From Eudromia elegans (taxonomy: Eukaryota > Chordata > Aves > Tinamiformes > Tinamidae): a DNA stretch of 64,000 nucleotides. This document shows, piece by piece, positions 47,001 to 58,800 of the stretch (positions are counted from its first letter, which is position 1; each line of letters starts with the position of its first letter). The notes under the pieces were generated by a model, which was given only the letters and a program-made list of their open reading frames with translations, did no database searches and was not told the origin of the DNA. The position numbers were made by a program, and so were the translations under genes. The stretch lies in assembly GCA_003342815.1 (NCBI GenBank), contig PTEX01000231.1:338711-402710 (forward strand). The letters run 5' to 3'.

Positions 47001-49350
47001 TCTGACGCAGCCCCGCCACGCGCGGCGGCGGGCCCTGCTCTGCCGCTGCATCCGCAGAGGCAGCGGGGTTTTATCCAGTGACTCCTTCAAAGGAAGGGAA
47101 AGCCCCCCGGCAGGGCACGGGGAGGCTCTGCAGTTTGGAATCCTTTAACCGCTGCCGTCATTTGCTGTTTGCGTGTGAGCTGCCAAGCGCCGTCCCTGTG
47201 CGTGCGGACGCCCTCGCACCGCCAGCCCGCGCACGTCCCCAAGGCGACAGAAGGGAAGCCACGAAGGGGCTGCCCCACGCTGCGAATCGCCCTCGTGGGT
47301 CGCTGCTGCTCCCCGAGGCGGCCACGAGCTGGGGAGCGGCCCGGGGAGGCGGGCGGCTGCACTGGGGCTGACACAGGGCAGAGGGGCCCTTGGTGGGCGC
47401 AGCCCTGCGGCTCGCGCCCCCGAGAGGCAGAGGCGCTTCACGAGCCGCGAGGGCCGTGCGGAGACGGCCCTGCCGCCACACGGCCCCGTGGATGCTGCAG
47501 GGATGGTGCCGCGGCGCGCGGCTCCGTGGCGCGCGGCTCCGCTCCGCGTCCTGCTGCCCGCTCCTGCAGCACCGTGGCCTCCCCGTCGGCACCGGGAGAG
47601 GGAAAGGACCTTTCCGCCATCTCCCCACTCCCCTCCCTCTGCCCTGGCACCCTGGGACCGGGAGGGCTCCCGGGCGGCCGGAGCGCCCGCCTCCCGTTTC
47701 TCCCTTCCCGTTCCAGGCACCAACCAGCCTCCCACGGGTTTCACGGCAAATGCTTCTCTCTCCATGGCAGTAGGTGCGGCACCGGGCCGAGCCCCCTGAG
47801 CGCACCCCGGATGGGAAGCGGGGAGCTCCGCGTCCCCGGCCTGCGGCTCTGTGTTTACCACCCGTGCAGGATTTAACCCCAGCCCAAGCACCACCCTGGT
47901 TCTGACGCCAGTTCGGGGAGCAAAGCCCCTTTCCCGCCATCAGCAGCACCGTGTGTGCCCGGAGCCGGGACCCTGATCTTCCCCCGCTGGGTGGGTGCGC
48001 GGGGATGTCGGCAGTGAGTCCCGAGGGGAGACCCGCCGAGTGTCTCAACGGCGTCCTAACGGCGCGGAGCGGAATCCACGGGGCATCAGCCCTTCCCGTC
48101 CCTTCGCGGCTCTCCACACTCAGCACACGATGTTCTTTCAGCAGCCTGAATCACAGTGAAACATCTAGGAGTGACAATAAGTTATTTAGAAACATCAGAG
48201 ACCGGAGGGGGATGCGTTATTTCCCAGCGAGGCTGCTCGGGAGCGGCGCGGGGCTTCCCCAGCGCGCTCCCTTCTCCGGAGCCGCCAGCTCCTGTTCCCG
48301 GCGCGCAGCGGGAGAGCGCCGCGTTCCCGGGAGCCGCAGGGCCCGAGGCTCCCGCCGCCGCCCTCGGCGCCTTCCTCTTCCTGCTGCGGAGCCCGTCCCG
48401 CCGCTCACCTGGCAGAGGCGGAGAGGGTGTCGTAAGGAAGGAGGGGAAGGAGGGGAAGGCGCGCGGAGGAGAGCTGCGCGCCACGGCCGTGGGGCACGCG
48501 GCGACCCCACGGCCCCGCTCCGCGGAGGTAAGGGGAGCCGCGGACGGGGCTGCGCCGGCCGGCGCCCTCCGTGACCCACTTTCGTTTCGTGGGCTGCCCG
48601 TGCTGGGCCGGGGGGTTTATCTCGAATCTCTCTCTCGCTCTTCATTTCCCGCCCCCGCTCGTCCCGGCCGCGGCGTTGCACCGTGTAGTGATCGGCCGCC
48701 TCTCGCAGATGGCTGCAACGTGTTTCAGCCATTTCCCTGCAGGTTTATAGGGCTTTCCTTTCCTTTTCTTTTTTTCCCCAAATCCTCAGGCAGGTTGAGC
48801 AGTAAACGCCGGGCGCGGACACACCTGGCAGGGAAACGCCGGCCTGCAAGCCGGGTCTGGCCGGGCCAGACCGTGCGGTGTCCCCAGGGCTGCCGCGGGT
48901 CCTGGGGGCCACCATGGGCCCCATCCCGGCTCAGGGACCCTCTGCGGCCGCTGGCTCCCGGCAGGGCCCCAGTGGCCGCGGGCCCAGCAGGCCTCGGCCT
49001 GCGCCGCCATCTTAGGCGGGGGCGGCATGCGGGTGGGAACGGCCGCCGGGCCGCCTCTGCGGGGCAGAACCCCCCTGGGTTGCCCTGATTATTATTATGG
49101 GGTCCTTGGGGCACTGCCGGGGCAGGGGCATTGCTCGCATGTCTGCCAGGCCCCGTTTCTGAGCTCGGCGGCGGGCGCCCGTCTCGAGGACGGACACGAC
49201 GGGCACGCGGCCTCCCGGCGGTGCCACGGCCAGGCACACGCGCCAGGGATCCGGCCTCTTCCCGGTGTGGGCGCCGTTTTTTAGTGCATCCGGAGGTTTC
49301 AGCAGCAGCAGCGCGGAGTGGGAAACACTCTCGGGGTCTCTTGGATCCTG
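47000..49350. promoter_or_regulatory. Strong CpG island, candidate TRAF3IP2 promoter
   Basis: The largest CpG-dense block in the window, with very GC-rich sequence at 47200-47830 and 48220-49030. It lies 7.2 kb upstream of the first identified TRAF3IP2 exon. It contains a good + strand donor, GCGGAG|GTAAGG, at 48527/48528 that could close a noncoding first exon. A good minus-strand donor, CCAG|GTGAG, has its exon end at 48409. Overlapping open frames of 200-320 codons on both strands are treated as GC artefacts. The promoter role is inferred. Confidence 0.5.
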
Positions 49351-51620
49351 GCTCAGGGTGGCGTGTTTCTGATTTCTTCCCATGTGTTGCTTCGAGATTC
49401 TGTCACACGTATTTAGAAATGTGCAGCAAGAGGGTTAAAAACATCTGCTCTGCTGTGGCCTTTGCAAGGCGCCCGGAACGCTGCGAAAGGGAGCGTGACG
49501 TTTGCCACGCTGGGGGGCAGCGATCACGTCCCGCTCTGTTCCTGGCATATGTGGATTTCTGTGCTACAGCTGCAGGAAGCGTGTAGGAGCAAACATATAT
49601 TCAGTGCTGAAGGGGAAAGGTGTCTTCGTGTTACCCTTCTGCTTCTTTGCCAGAAGTTGTAAAAGTGAACATTACCTGTCCCGGAGAGCGTAACCGTGGG
49701 GCTAGGAGCATGACACGGGGCCCTGGTCCTCACTGCGGAAGGTGCCCAAGGGAGAGAGAGGGCAGGGGAGCCGCCACAGTTCTTCATGGTGAAGGGAAGC
49801 TGGTCAGCGTGCATTTCCTGCACTGTTGCTTATTCAGGTTGTAGACCCCAAAGGGTCCCCACTTGCTCTTCTTAAAAGGATCTGTGCCCATTTTTTTTCC
49901 AAGAAAGGCGTGTCTAGTGTTTCTATAGGAAGCACTGCACTTATGTAAGTGCACGTGTGCACCGAGGCATACTCGCTTGGCCGCAGCACAGGAGTATTTT
50001 GCTGCCATCTCAGTGTGCACACCCTCCCGACAGCTTGCAAACTCTGCATCCAATTATTCCCATCTTACAGATGGAGATCTGCAGTACGAGGGAGCTTAAA
50101 TGATTCAGCCAAAGTACACAGGAACTGTTTGGAAATCAAGGAATTCCTGTCCATCCCCACCCCGTGTGATCTCAGCTTTGCCTTCATCTGTATCCATGCT
50201 CTTTCAGAAATAATTCCGTGATCTGTAAATAAGAACCCCTCCACTTGGGTGCTGTTCAGCAGGGGAGCCGAGGTGTGCTCCTCGTCCTCGTGTTCTCTCT
50301 CTATCCACACAAGTACGTCTTTAATCAAAGAACTGCAGCGATTTTCCACGCTCTCTGGACGGGCCCAGGAGTGCAGACACGCTCGTGCTGCAGCCTCCCT
50401 TTTCTTCTCCTTCCCTATCAGAAGTTTTCTAATCAAAAGCAGATAGCATGCGTTTTGGGATGGTGGATCCTGACGAGCCGTCGTGTTGGGAAACAGATGG
50501 AATGCCTGATGGGTTTCACAATTGACCACAAGAGAACGGCAGCGATGGGCCCGGGCCCAGCACCCTTCCTGTCCTAGGAGAGGCCATGGCCTCTGGGGAG
50601 CCTGTCTGCTGGGGAGCTGGACCCTTGCAGAGCGCCCAGATGCCCAGGCCACCTCTGTTGGCCTGGGAAAACACTCGTTCCCCCTTCCCCATGCATCCAG
50701 GCGAGCGGATGACACCGTCGGGATCTGGCCGCCCTGCTGGCCGTGCTGCTGGGGCCGCCCAGCAGAGCCTCCGCGAGGCCGGCGGCGCCGGGCGCTCACG
50801 AGCACTGGGGCCCTGGGACCGCCCCTGGGCTGCCTTAGTGCCCGTTCTAGAGCTGCGCATGCGGGCGGACAAGGAGAACGGGCTGTTTAAACAACGGCCC
50901 CGCAGCCTTCCCTAGAGCAGGCCGGGCTTGGCTGCTCCGCTCCTCTAGGAAGGGCCTCTTCACCCTCCCTCTAAGCAGAAATATAAGCGAAAGCTTGAGC
51001 TGGTTGTCAGTAATCCGCGTTTTCATGGGTGCAGGGGGATTCGTGGAACTTTCTGGCAGCACGACAGTATGACTTGATATTGAAGAGTTTTGGGAAGTGA
51101 GTTTGGGCATAGATTATGTTCTCCAGTGGTCTCAGTGCCAGAGGAGGGATCAGGCGTGGGGTGTCCGAGGACATTTCAGTATGCCCAAGCGTTCCTTTAC
51201 CCTAATTTTGCAAACACCAGGGACCAAAACAACTTATTTTTCTGGTCTATGCCTAACTGTGCTAGCAGGATAAGTTAAATAGAAACATTTCCCCGCCTAA
51301 GCCAGTGCTTCAGGATGTTGTTTCTGCTCTGCTGAAGATCCCCAGCTTTTGGCCACAGACCCAACACTGAGCCCATTATCCCAGTATTTTATGTGGCCTC
51401 ATGGCGTAAAATATTTGTTCAGCTTCCTTTGACTTTTCTGAGTCATCTGTAACGTTTCCAGCAGCACAGGGATGTTTCTCAGGGGCATTCCCATGCAGAT
51501 AGGGCTGCCAGCAGTGCTCAAAGTGTTCAGGACGTCCGGGGGTCAATCCATCCTCCGGGCCACATCTGCGGACAGAGCTCTGCTGCTCCAGCAGCTTCTG
51601 CCTCCCACCGGAGCCACCCA

Positions 51621-51645
51621 GAGGGGGAGGAGGAGGAGGAGGGTG
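51621..51645. repeat. GGA-rich simple repeat
   Basis: Tandem GGA units in a purine-rich tract (GAGGGGGAGGAGGAGGAGGA). Confidence 0.85.
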
Positions 51646-51765
51646 AAGTTACCCTTCCTGCTTTCTACAATGTGTCTCTGTTATTGCTAGAACCACTTCA
51701 ACAGCTCAGGAACAGGGGCTGTGCATTTCTATCAGAGCATAGCTGGCCTGCAGCAAATTAATACT

Positions 51766-51796
51766 AAAAAAAAAAAAAAAAAAAAGGAAAAAAAAA
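51766..51796. repeat. Poly(A) tract
   Basis: A21 followed by GG and a further A-rich segment. There is no recognisable retroposon body upstream. Confidence 0.85.
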
Positions 51797-54441
51797 GAAG
51801 CTTTTGAAAAAACAAAAGGCAATGGAATCAGATTTCTGTCTGTCTGATCCGTTTGCTATTCAGATATTTGGAATAGTTTGCATAATGTTTAGCTCAGGTT
51901 ACACAGGAAGGAGATAAGGGAGTCATAAATATGAAGTTGATTTAAGAGATAAAGAGGCATTTATGCTTTTGGAGGGCCAGACAGAGGGAAGAACAATACA
52001 GTATCACACATAAAGCATTTGGAGAGCTTGGTCGCTCATCCTTTGCAGTACTGTTTAATAGCAGAAATCTCAACAGAAATCCCTTGTCCAAAACAGAGAG
52101 TAAATACAGCAAAGAGATTTGGAGAAAACAAGCCTGTGTTATTCTGCCAATGTCGTACCTGTAGGGTAATGAAGGCTGTAGGACACATTTCCCAAACACC
52201 CAGGTGCTAATATTTGGGCTATGAAAAAAGGCAAAAACCCTTTGGAGGTTGTAGCCTCCAAAGGAGCTGAGTAACCCTTATATCCCATCTGACATCTGAG
52301 GCAAAATCTGCCAAAATCAGTGGCAAGATTCCTGTTATTTCAGCAGGCTGCAGCCTGAGTGTTCGGTTTTGGCACAGAAATGACCCCTCCTCGGGGCAGG
52401 GAGTGAGTCCTGGTGCTGAGCTGCAGCCTGACGAGGAGAGGCCATCTGGACTCGAGGGGCTTTCCAGCATGTTGGTCTGACCACGTCAGAGGCCATCGGA
52501 GGAAGGTCAGAGCGTATCAGACATTGCAGGTTTGGGTCTGAGAGATGGCACTGGGGTGTCTGATAGCCATTATACCTAGCGGTGGGACGCCCTGGGGGGT
52601 TCATGCGCAGCCTTCTCAGGTGCTTCTTGCAGGGCCCCACTCAGCTTCTTTACCCCTGGGGTAGCACAGATTAGACCTTGGCCTGGCGAGCCCTCTGGAC
52701 GCGCGGTGACAACCATTTCAGCTGCAAGCTGAGCCAAGTGCCCAGGTCAGTAACACTTTGCTGTTGCTGCAGAGAGCCCCCGTCATAATCCCCTGCTGCT
52801 GCTGCGCTGGGAGCTCAAGGCTTCCCCCTTCCCGGCAGGAATAACATCAGTTATTCCCGTCACAGAGCAGTGACTCAGCGAGCAGGGCCGGCCCTAGGGA
52901 AGCGGCTTAAAGGAAAAGGGCGACAAAGAAACCTCCGGGAGGAGGTGGGAGGCCCAAGCCGCCTGTCAGCATTTTCATCCCGAGAAGGATTTTCCAGCCT
53001 ATTTGAACTGCTGCAGTTACCCCAGCAGAACTCTTCTTGTGGACAGGCTTGCTATAACACAGGATGTGCCTTTTGAGTATCTGGGAAATCTTGGGCATAG
53101 GTGGGTTTTGAATTACACAGAGGAGGAATATCTACATTGCAGCCCACCAGCAGCGAAGTTCTGATTTTGTTTTATTTCTCAGTGTATTTCTCCAGAAGCA
53201 GCAAGGGTCTGGAAAATGCAAAGTGCAGATAAAATGGGTGTGTGTAACACGGGAGCACCTAGGAGCTTCCCCACTGAGAAGTGCCTCTCCACCAAGGAGA
53301 AACGTAGCACAGACTGAACACTGGAGACCCTGGTGAGCTCTTATGGGGCCAACGTGTCGGGCATCCAGCACCGACGTCCCCAGTGTCAGGATTGAGGAGA
53401 GCTGCTCAGGGATGGTGGAGGGAGCACTCTAGGAAGGCCTTGAAAACTGGCTGCAGAGCCCCTGAAAATGGGGCCTCAAATCTTTGTGAGGTTTCTTTGG
53501 GCAGATTTTGGTGAGTTTATCCCACTAGACAGCTAAGAGCTGGGAACTTCCACACTCTCAAACAGTCATGGCCCAGAGCAGGACAGGCACAAGAGCTGAG
53601 GCCCTTTGGGGAGCAGAGCCCTTGCACCGTGTGTCCCTTTGGAGCCACCACTTGAGGGAGTTGAGCTGGATTTGCTGCAGGGCCAGACTGGTTTCTTTCT
53701 CTGGAATCTTTTCTTCTTTGCTACAAAATGGCTTGCAGGGCCATTGAATAGTAGCTGTAATGGAAATAACACGTGCTGAAGTTTACCCAGGAGCAGTGTT
53801 CCGTGCCTCCTTTAATGGTAGAAGGACTTGGTCTTTGTCCTCACAAGAGCTATGGGAGCCAAGACAGGGGTTAGGACACTCGTCATAGCTCTCCCTGGTC
53901 ACTCTTAAGGGTTTTCAATACTGTGGTCATTTGAACCTCCTCCACTTTGGTTTTTCTGTTCAAGATCGTGCAGCTAATGCTGAGGAAAATCCTTGGACTT
54001 CTAAAAGCTCTTCAAACTTCCTGTGAATTTGTCTTTCTTTGTCAGACTTTTAATTTCTATTCTTGGACATTGCCATTCCTACTGCTTGAGTTCCTCAGTC
54101 GTCCTTCTTAGACTCTTCTGCCTGGGATTCTGCCTTCTCTGGTCTGATAGATGGAGAACAGCTGAGGAGAAGCTCTCTTGCTCCATAGCCCAAGGCAAGC
54201 TGATCTGCATCCCTGCACTGCAGGATGGAGCCAAGCGCAGAGATCAGCAGGCCAACGGCAGACACGTCTTCATCCTTTTCTTTGCCATAGCCTGGGGACA
54301 CGCAGGCTGGGGCACTGGGAGCAGCACTGCCTCGGCAGCAAATGCCCACCCCGTGCCCAGCTCATGGGCTTTGCCTCATGAGCTTTGCCTCACGAGCTGA
54401 CTTGTCAAGGGACTGACATCCCCACCAAATCACATATTCAC

Positions 54442-55053
54442 ACAGAATCACAGAATGGCTGAGGTTGGAAGGGACCTCTGGAGATCACCTAGTCCAACCC
54501 CCCTGCTCCAGCAGGGACTCCTAGAGCATGGGGCACAGGGTGACATCCAGGTGGGTTTGGAAGATCTCCAGAGAAAGAGACTCCACAGCCTCTCTGGGCA
54601 GCCTGTTCCAGGGCTCCATCACCCTCACAGGAAAGAAGTTCTTCCTCACAGGGACATGTGTTTCAAATTGCACCCACTACCCCTTGCCCTGTCACTGGCC
54701 ACCATCGAGAAGAGCTTGGCCTCCTCGTCCCTATATTCTCCCCTCAGGTACTTATACATGTTGATCAGATCTTCTCTCAGTCTTGTCTTCTCCAGGCTAA
54801 ACAGGCCCAGCTCGCTTAGTCTTTTCTCATATGGTAGGTGCTCCTTTGGTGCTCATCTTTGTTGCTCATTGCTGAACCCTCTCTAGAAGCTCCATGTCCC
54901 TCCTGTCCTGGGACGCCCCAATACTCCAGGTGTGGCCTCACCAGGGCTGAGCAGAGGGGCAGGATCCCCTCCCTTGACCTGCTGGCAACGCTCCTCCTGA
55001 TGCAGCCAGGATCCAAGTGGCCTTCCTGGCCACAAGGGCACATTGCTGGCTCA
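54442..55053 (-). mobile_element. CR1 LINE, 5'-truncated 3' fragment (CR1-C)
   Basis: Begins on the + strand with ACAGAATCACAGAATGGCTG, followed by GGTTGGAAGGGACCTCTGG, the complement of the CR1 3' end. It continues through recognisable CR1 ORF2 and 3' segments (CTCTGGGCAGCCTGTTCCAG; CTGATGCAGCCAGGATCCAA) to about 55053. Unlike the copy at 36316 it has no long intact minus-strand frame, so it is older or of another subfamily. It lies intergenically, about 0.7 kb upstream of the first visible TRAF3IP2 exon. Confidence 0.93.
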
Positions 55054-55743
55054 AAAGCTGCAGCAACAGCATATAATTCATGTGTAAGTGCTTCTGTAAT
55101 TCCTTATGAAGTGTGGAAGCATCATCCATCAAGAGTAATTTGCCTGAACCAAATTACTGAAAGACCCTCAAAAGGAAGTTATGATTTTGCTGTTCAACCT
55201 AATTCTGAAAACAAGGAAGAATCCAAGCAATCACTCCAGTCTCTAAATTGTCCTTTAATTCTATGTGATTTGAAATAGCAACAACCATGTAATGAAAGGA
55301 AGGATGAACTAGTTTGATAAAATAAGCAACAGTGTTTGGAAAATAGCTTTGGAATTAAAATTGCTCACTCCACACAGCTAGATGTGAGGTGAATTTTATA
55401 TCTGAAGATCTAATACATAGCTATTATTAGAAAGTCTGGAGTAAAATATTGTGATTGTATTCCCTGGAGTATCTCTAAACCAAATTTCCAGCCCTAAATA
55501 GCTTGTTCTTTTGTCAGGTGCAGAAAATTACCTAAGAGAGACAGTTCATATGATCCTCTTTTTTTTCTCAGTCTCAGCAGGAACAGTTAGTACCAGAAAT
55601 CCCATAAAAGTGTCTGTTCTGCAAAATGTGATTTCCAGAACTCTAACCGATGCTCTGTTTCAGTCTCTGAGATAGAGTTATTTTGGGATTATTGACTGTG
55701 TGAAACTGTACTGTGCTTACCAGAGTGGTCTCTTGTTTTCCAG
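55054..55743. other. Sequence between CR1-C and the TRAF3IP2 start exon
   Basis: AT-rich, no repeat or gene recognised. It ends in the polypyrimidine tract and acceptor of the start-codon exon. Confidence 0.6.
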
Positions 55744-55830
55744 TTTGCTGGAAAATCCTGGCCTTGCAGTAAGAAAGTTGACTCCTGTTTCCGGTGAGAC
55801 CGCACAACTCAGAGATGGCCTCCATGTCAG
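55744..55830 (+). CDS. TRAF3IP2: TRAF3IP2 exon with start codon
   Basis: The acceptor is TCTTGTTTTCCAG ending at 55743 and the donor is TCAG|GTGAGT after 55830. ATG at 55815 follows 71 untranslated bases. The coding part is only 16 nt (Met-Ala-Ser-Met-Ser plus one base). The acceptor implies at least one further upstream noncoding exon. A second in-frame ATG lies at 55824. Confidence 0.8.
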
Positions 55831-58800
55831 GTGAGTCCCCACAGTCGCTCTGTGCCAGCAGCACTCCAGCTCTCCCCTCTGCTTTCTTGCTTTGCCAAAA
55901 TTCAGCCAGAACTGTCCTGGTTTCCACCTGTCTTTTTAAAGAATATGAGCGGTTTTTGATGCTCTGCTCTTCAGTATTGGCTCGCAGTCGTTAAATGACG
56001 GCTGAAGGTGGCAGATTTGCATGCATGGCTGTCAGTCCGCAGTGTTTCCTCTCCTCTCCGTATTTTTCAGGTACATTTGTGAGTCAGAGCATACCTGTTG
56101 AAGTAGATGAATCTGTGATGTGGTCGCCGTTTGTCGAACGTGCCTTGGAAGAGGCTTCGCGTTCTTCTGGAGAGCACACGGAGAACAAGGATCACCAGGA
56201 GCCTCGAGCTCGGATGCCACAGTCCGACGCTGGACCGTCGTGTCTCTACCGATCGGCACCACGTCACTCCCCTGCCCTGCCTGATATAGGAGCCTTGGAG
56301 CTGGACAGCAGGTTATGGTCCAAGTACACAGATCCCGATGAAGATGGGCACTTCTCTTCCCCTGAGGAGTCAGTCACGGGGATAGTTCCCTCCAGGGCAT
56401 CACTTTTAGCTATGGAGAAAGCAGGTGGGCATCTGAGATCTCAGCTTTCAGCTGACGCTGGGCACAGTTCCAGTAAATCGAGCAAGAGCTTGTCGGACAC
56501 TGCAGAGGACTTGCTGGAGGGCAGCAGCCAAGGGAGCTCACAGCCCCAGCAACCCTCAGAAAATAGATTGCCAGGAGAGCTGACGACTGTGGATACGGGA
56601 TGCAATTCCCAGGCACAAGACGTCATGGGCATCAGGCAGCTGGAGCCGCCCTTACCTCTGGTGTCCGTGCTGAACCCCCAGGACCTCCCAGGACCCCTGA
56701 TCTCCAGAGAGTTTTTTGTACCTGAGCACCAGCAGTATCCTCTGTGCCAGCACTCACCCCATCCCAACGTTTCTTCCCAAGCTCACGGCTGCTTTGGGCA
56801 CCGCTGCCCCATGGAGCAACACCCACAGCACCTATGTAAGTGACCACCTTACCCCCACGCGGATTTTCCTGGCATGTCTCTTCCATCATTCACCAAGCGG
56901 GCATTTTCCTGCTGTACTTCCTTCACAGTGTGCAATTATTAGCATTTCAAAATATTTATTTGCAAATATAATGTGATATTGCAATTTGCATTTTTCTTTT
57001 TATAATTCCAGAATTAAGGGCCTTGCTGATGCAGAACCTCAGAGCCAGATAAGAGGCTAAAGCGCTCACAGTTACTCAGCAGATGAAGGCTAGTGTTTTT
57101 GCCTAGAAACGCTGTATTTGCAGTGTCACACCGAGCATACGCAGCCTTCTCCCTACTGTTATTTCATATTCTAGTCATTTCCTTCCTCCTTGCCTCAGTC
57201 ATCCAGCAGCCTCCTAGACTGATTGAATTCCTGTTGTTTTCATAGGTTTTCTTGCTCCCACTTGGATCTCCGAAGAAAGTTGAGCATTTCCTGCCAAAAA
57301 CAGGATGGATGGCTACCTTTGATCTCTGTAAATAGTATCTACCCACATTATGACCAAACTAATCCATGTATTTTATTTCCACTTGAGAAAAAAAAGAAAA
57401 AAGGAAAGCATGACATCCATCACCCGCATTTTTTTTCTCCTGTTAGCTGAAATGAAAGCTCCTTATTTAAAATGGACACCTCTCAGCTGCTGGTGACCAT
57501 ATCCCTGATGTGACTCGGAGCATTTTGCCTCTTGGAGCCCACAAAGCAGTTTACAGCCTGCTATTAATTAGTATTCCTTTTCAGTCGCAGAGATTTTTAT
57601 CTGTTATGAAGTAAGCTTTGAACATTCAACAGCAATATCATTGTTTTAATAAAATTCATATTACACAAGACTCAGGAGGCCCTCAGAGGCAACCAGTTTG
57701 GGGCTCACTTTGTAATAAAAAGCTGCAGGCCCATTCTGAAGGCCTTTTATTTTTTAACCTTCCATGGGCACCACAGCATTGATACTGCGTCTGCTTAAAG
57801 GGTTTTGGCGTTCCCGCCAAGTGCTGTGATTAGGTTTAAGACAGAGTATCAGAGCCTTAGTTGTCACCTCTGATCTTGGGCATCTTTGTCTTGGGGAAGG
57901 GAGTTCCACCAAGCAGGGACGCTGACTGCCCACAGAGCGGCCTCTCCGCCTCTGTCCCCACCTCCTCGTTTCAGCTCGGGTTGAGCTTTGTGCAGGGGCC
58001 GCACAGTAGCTGCCCCTCACTATTCACCTCCTCCACACGCCGGCACTGTGAGAAACAGCATGTCGAGACCGTTTTGTTTTAAAGCTGAAGCTCTGAAGGG
58101 CTCTCTTTAGAAAAATTCCCTAGCGTTTCAACCGTATCCAGAGGGCAAAGAGAAGGACATAAACTCAGATGGCTGGAGCAGATGTGGTCAGGCCCAAGGA
58201 GCTGGCAGCTGCCCTCCTGTTTCTCACGCGCCCGGTGCTGCACAGATCCCCTGCTGGCAGCAACCTGTGTTGTAGAGCACTGTGCTGCAGGGACAAGGCC
58301 GGGCAGGGCATGATTTATACGTGGTCACAGGGTTACGTCTACTAAAACGCTACAGCAGCACACATCCCCAAGAAGCAGACAGCCTGAAAACCCTTAAACC
58401 AAACGGATTCTCCCCAAACTCAGGCCCGGCCCAGGCAGTTTTCCCAGGGCTGAGTCTGAGGAACGGCATCAATGGCCATATTTGTGTTCAATCCGTCCAG
58501 TTACAAATAGCTGAGAGGGAGAGGAAGAAAAATCTCCTTCAACAATCTCAACAAATAGGAGGCTGCTCTCAAAGCAACTAAAAGGATTTTTTAAAAACAA
58601 TCTGGGAAAAAAAAAAAAAAAAAAAAGAAGTGTTTGAGCATTGCTGCTTTTGGAGCCAGCTCATAGCGCCACAACCAGCAGTGCTCAGGCTGGAAAGCCC
58701 TGCCAGTCTGGACTTTGATCTCTGCACAAGAGCTTGCAAGGGAGCAGAGCTGCCGCCTGATGAAAACTGCAAGCAGAAAGACTGAGAAAAAGAGTTTTCC

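Larger units (their letters stand above)
49350..54441. other. Intergenic or TRAF3IP2 5' intron, no gene recognised
   Basis: Mixed composition with a CpG-rich patch near 50580-50930, a GGA repeat at 51621-51645, and an A-rich tract at 51766-51796. No coding exon was recognised. If the island at 47-49.3 kb starts TRAF3IP2, this is its first intron. Confidence 0.5.

Noticed and set aside
47158-48126. Open frame of 322 codons on the minus strand, with overlapping long frames on both strands
   Set aside because: Lies in a CpG island where stop codons are rare. Composition is Arg/Pro/Gly/Ala-rich in every frame and no protein family features are visible.
50065-50805. Minus-strand frame of 246 codons
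   Set aside because: No recognisable family, no splice or promoter context, and partly in a GC-rich patch. Probably chance.
51766-51796. Long A tract considered as a retroposon tail
   Set aside because: No retroposon body or target-site duplication could be recognised upstream; kept as simple repeat.
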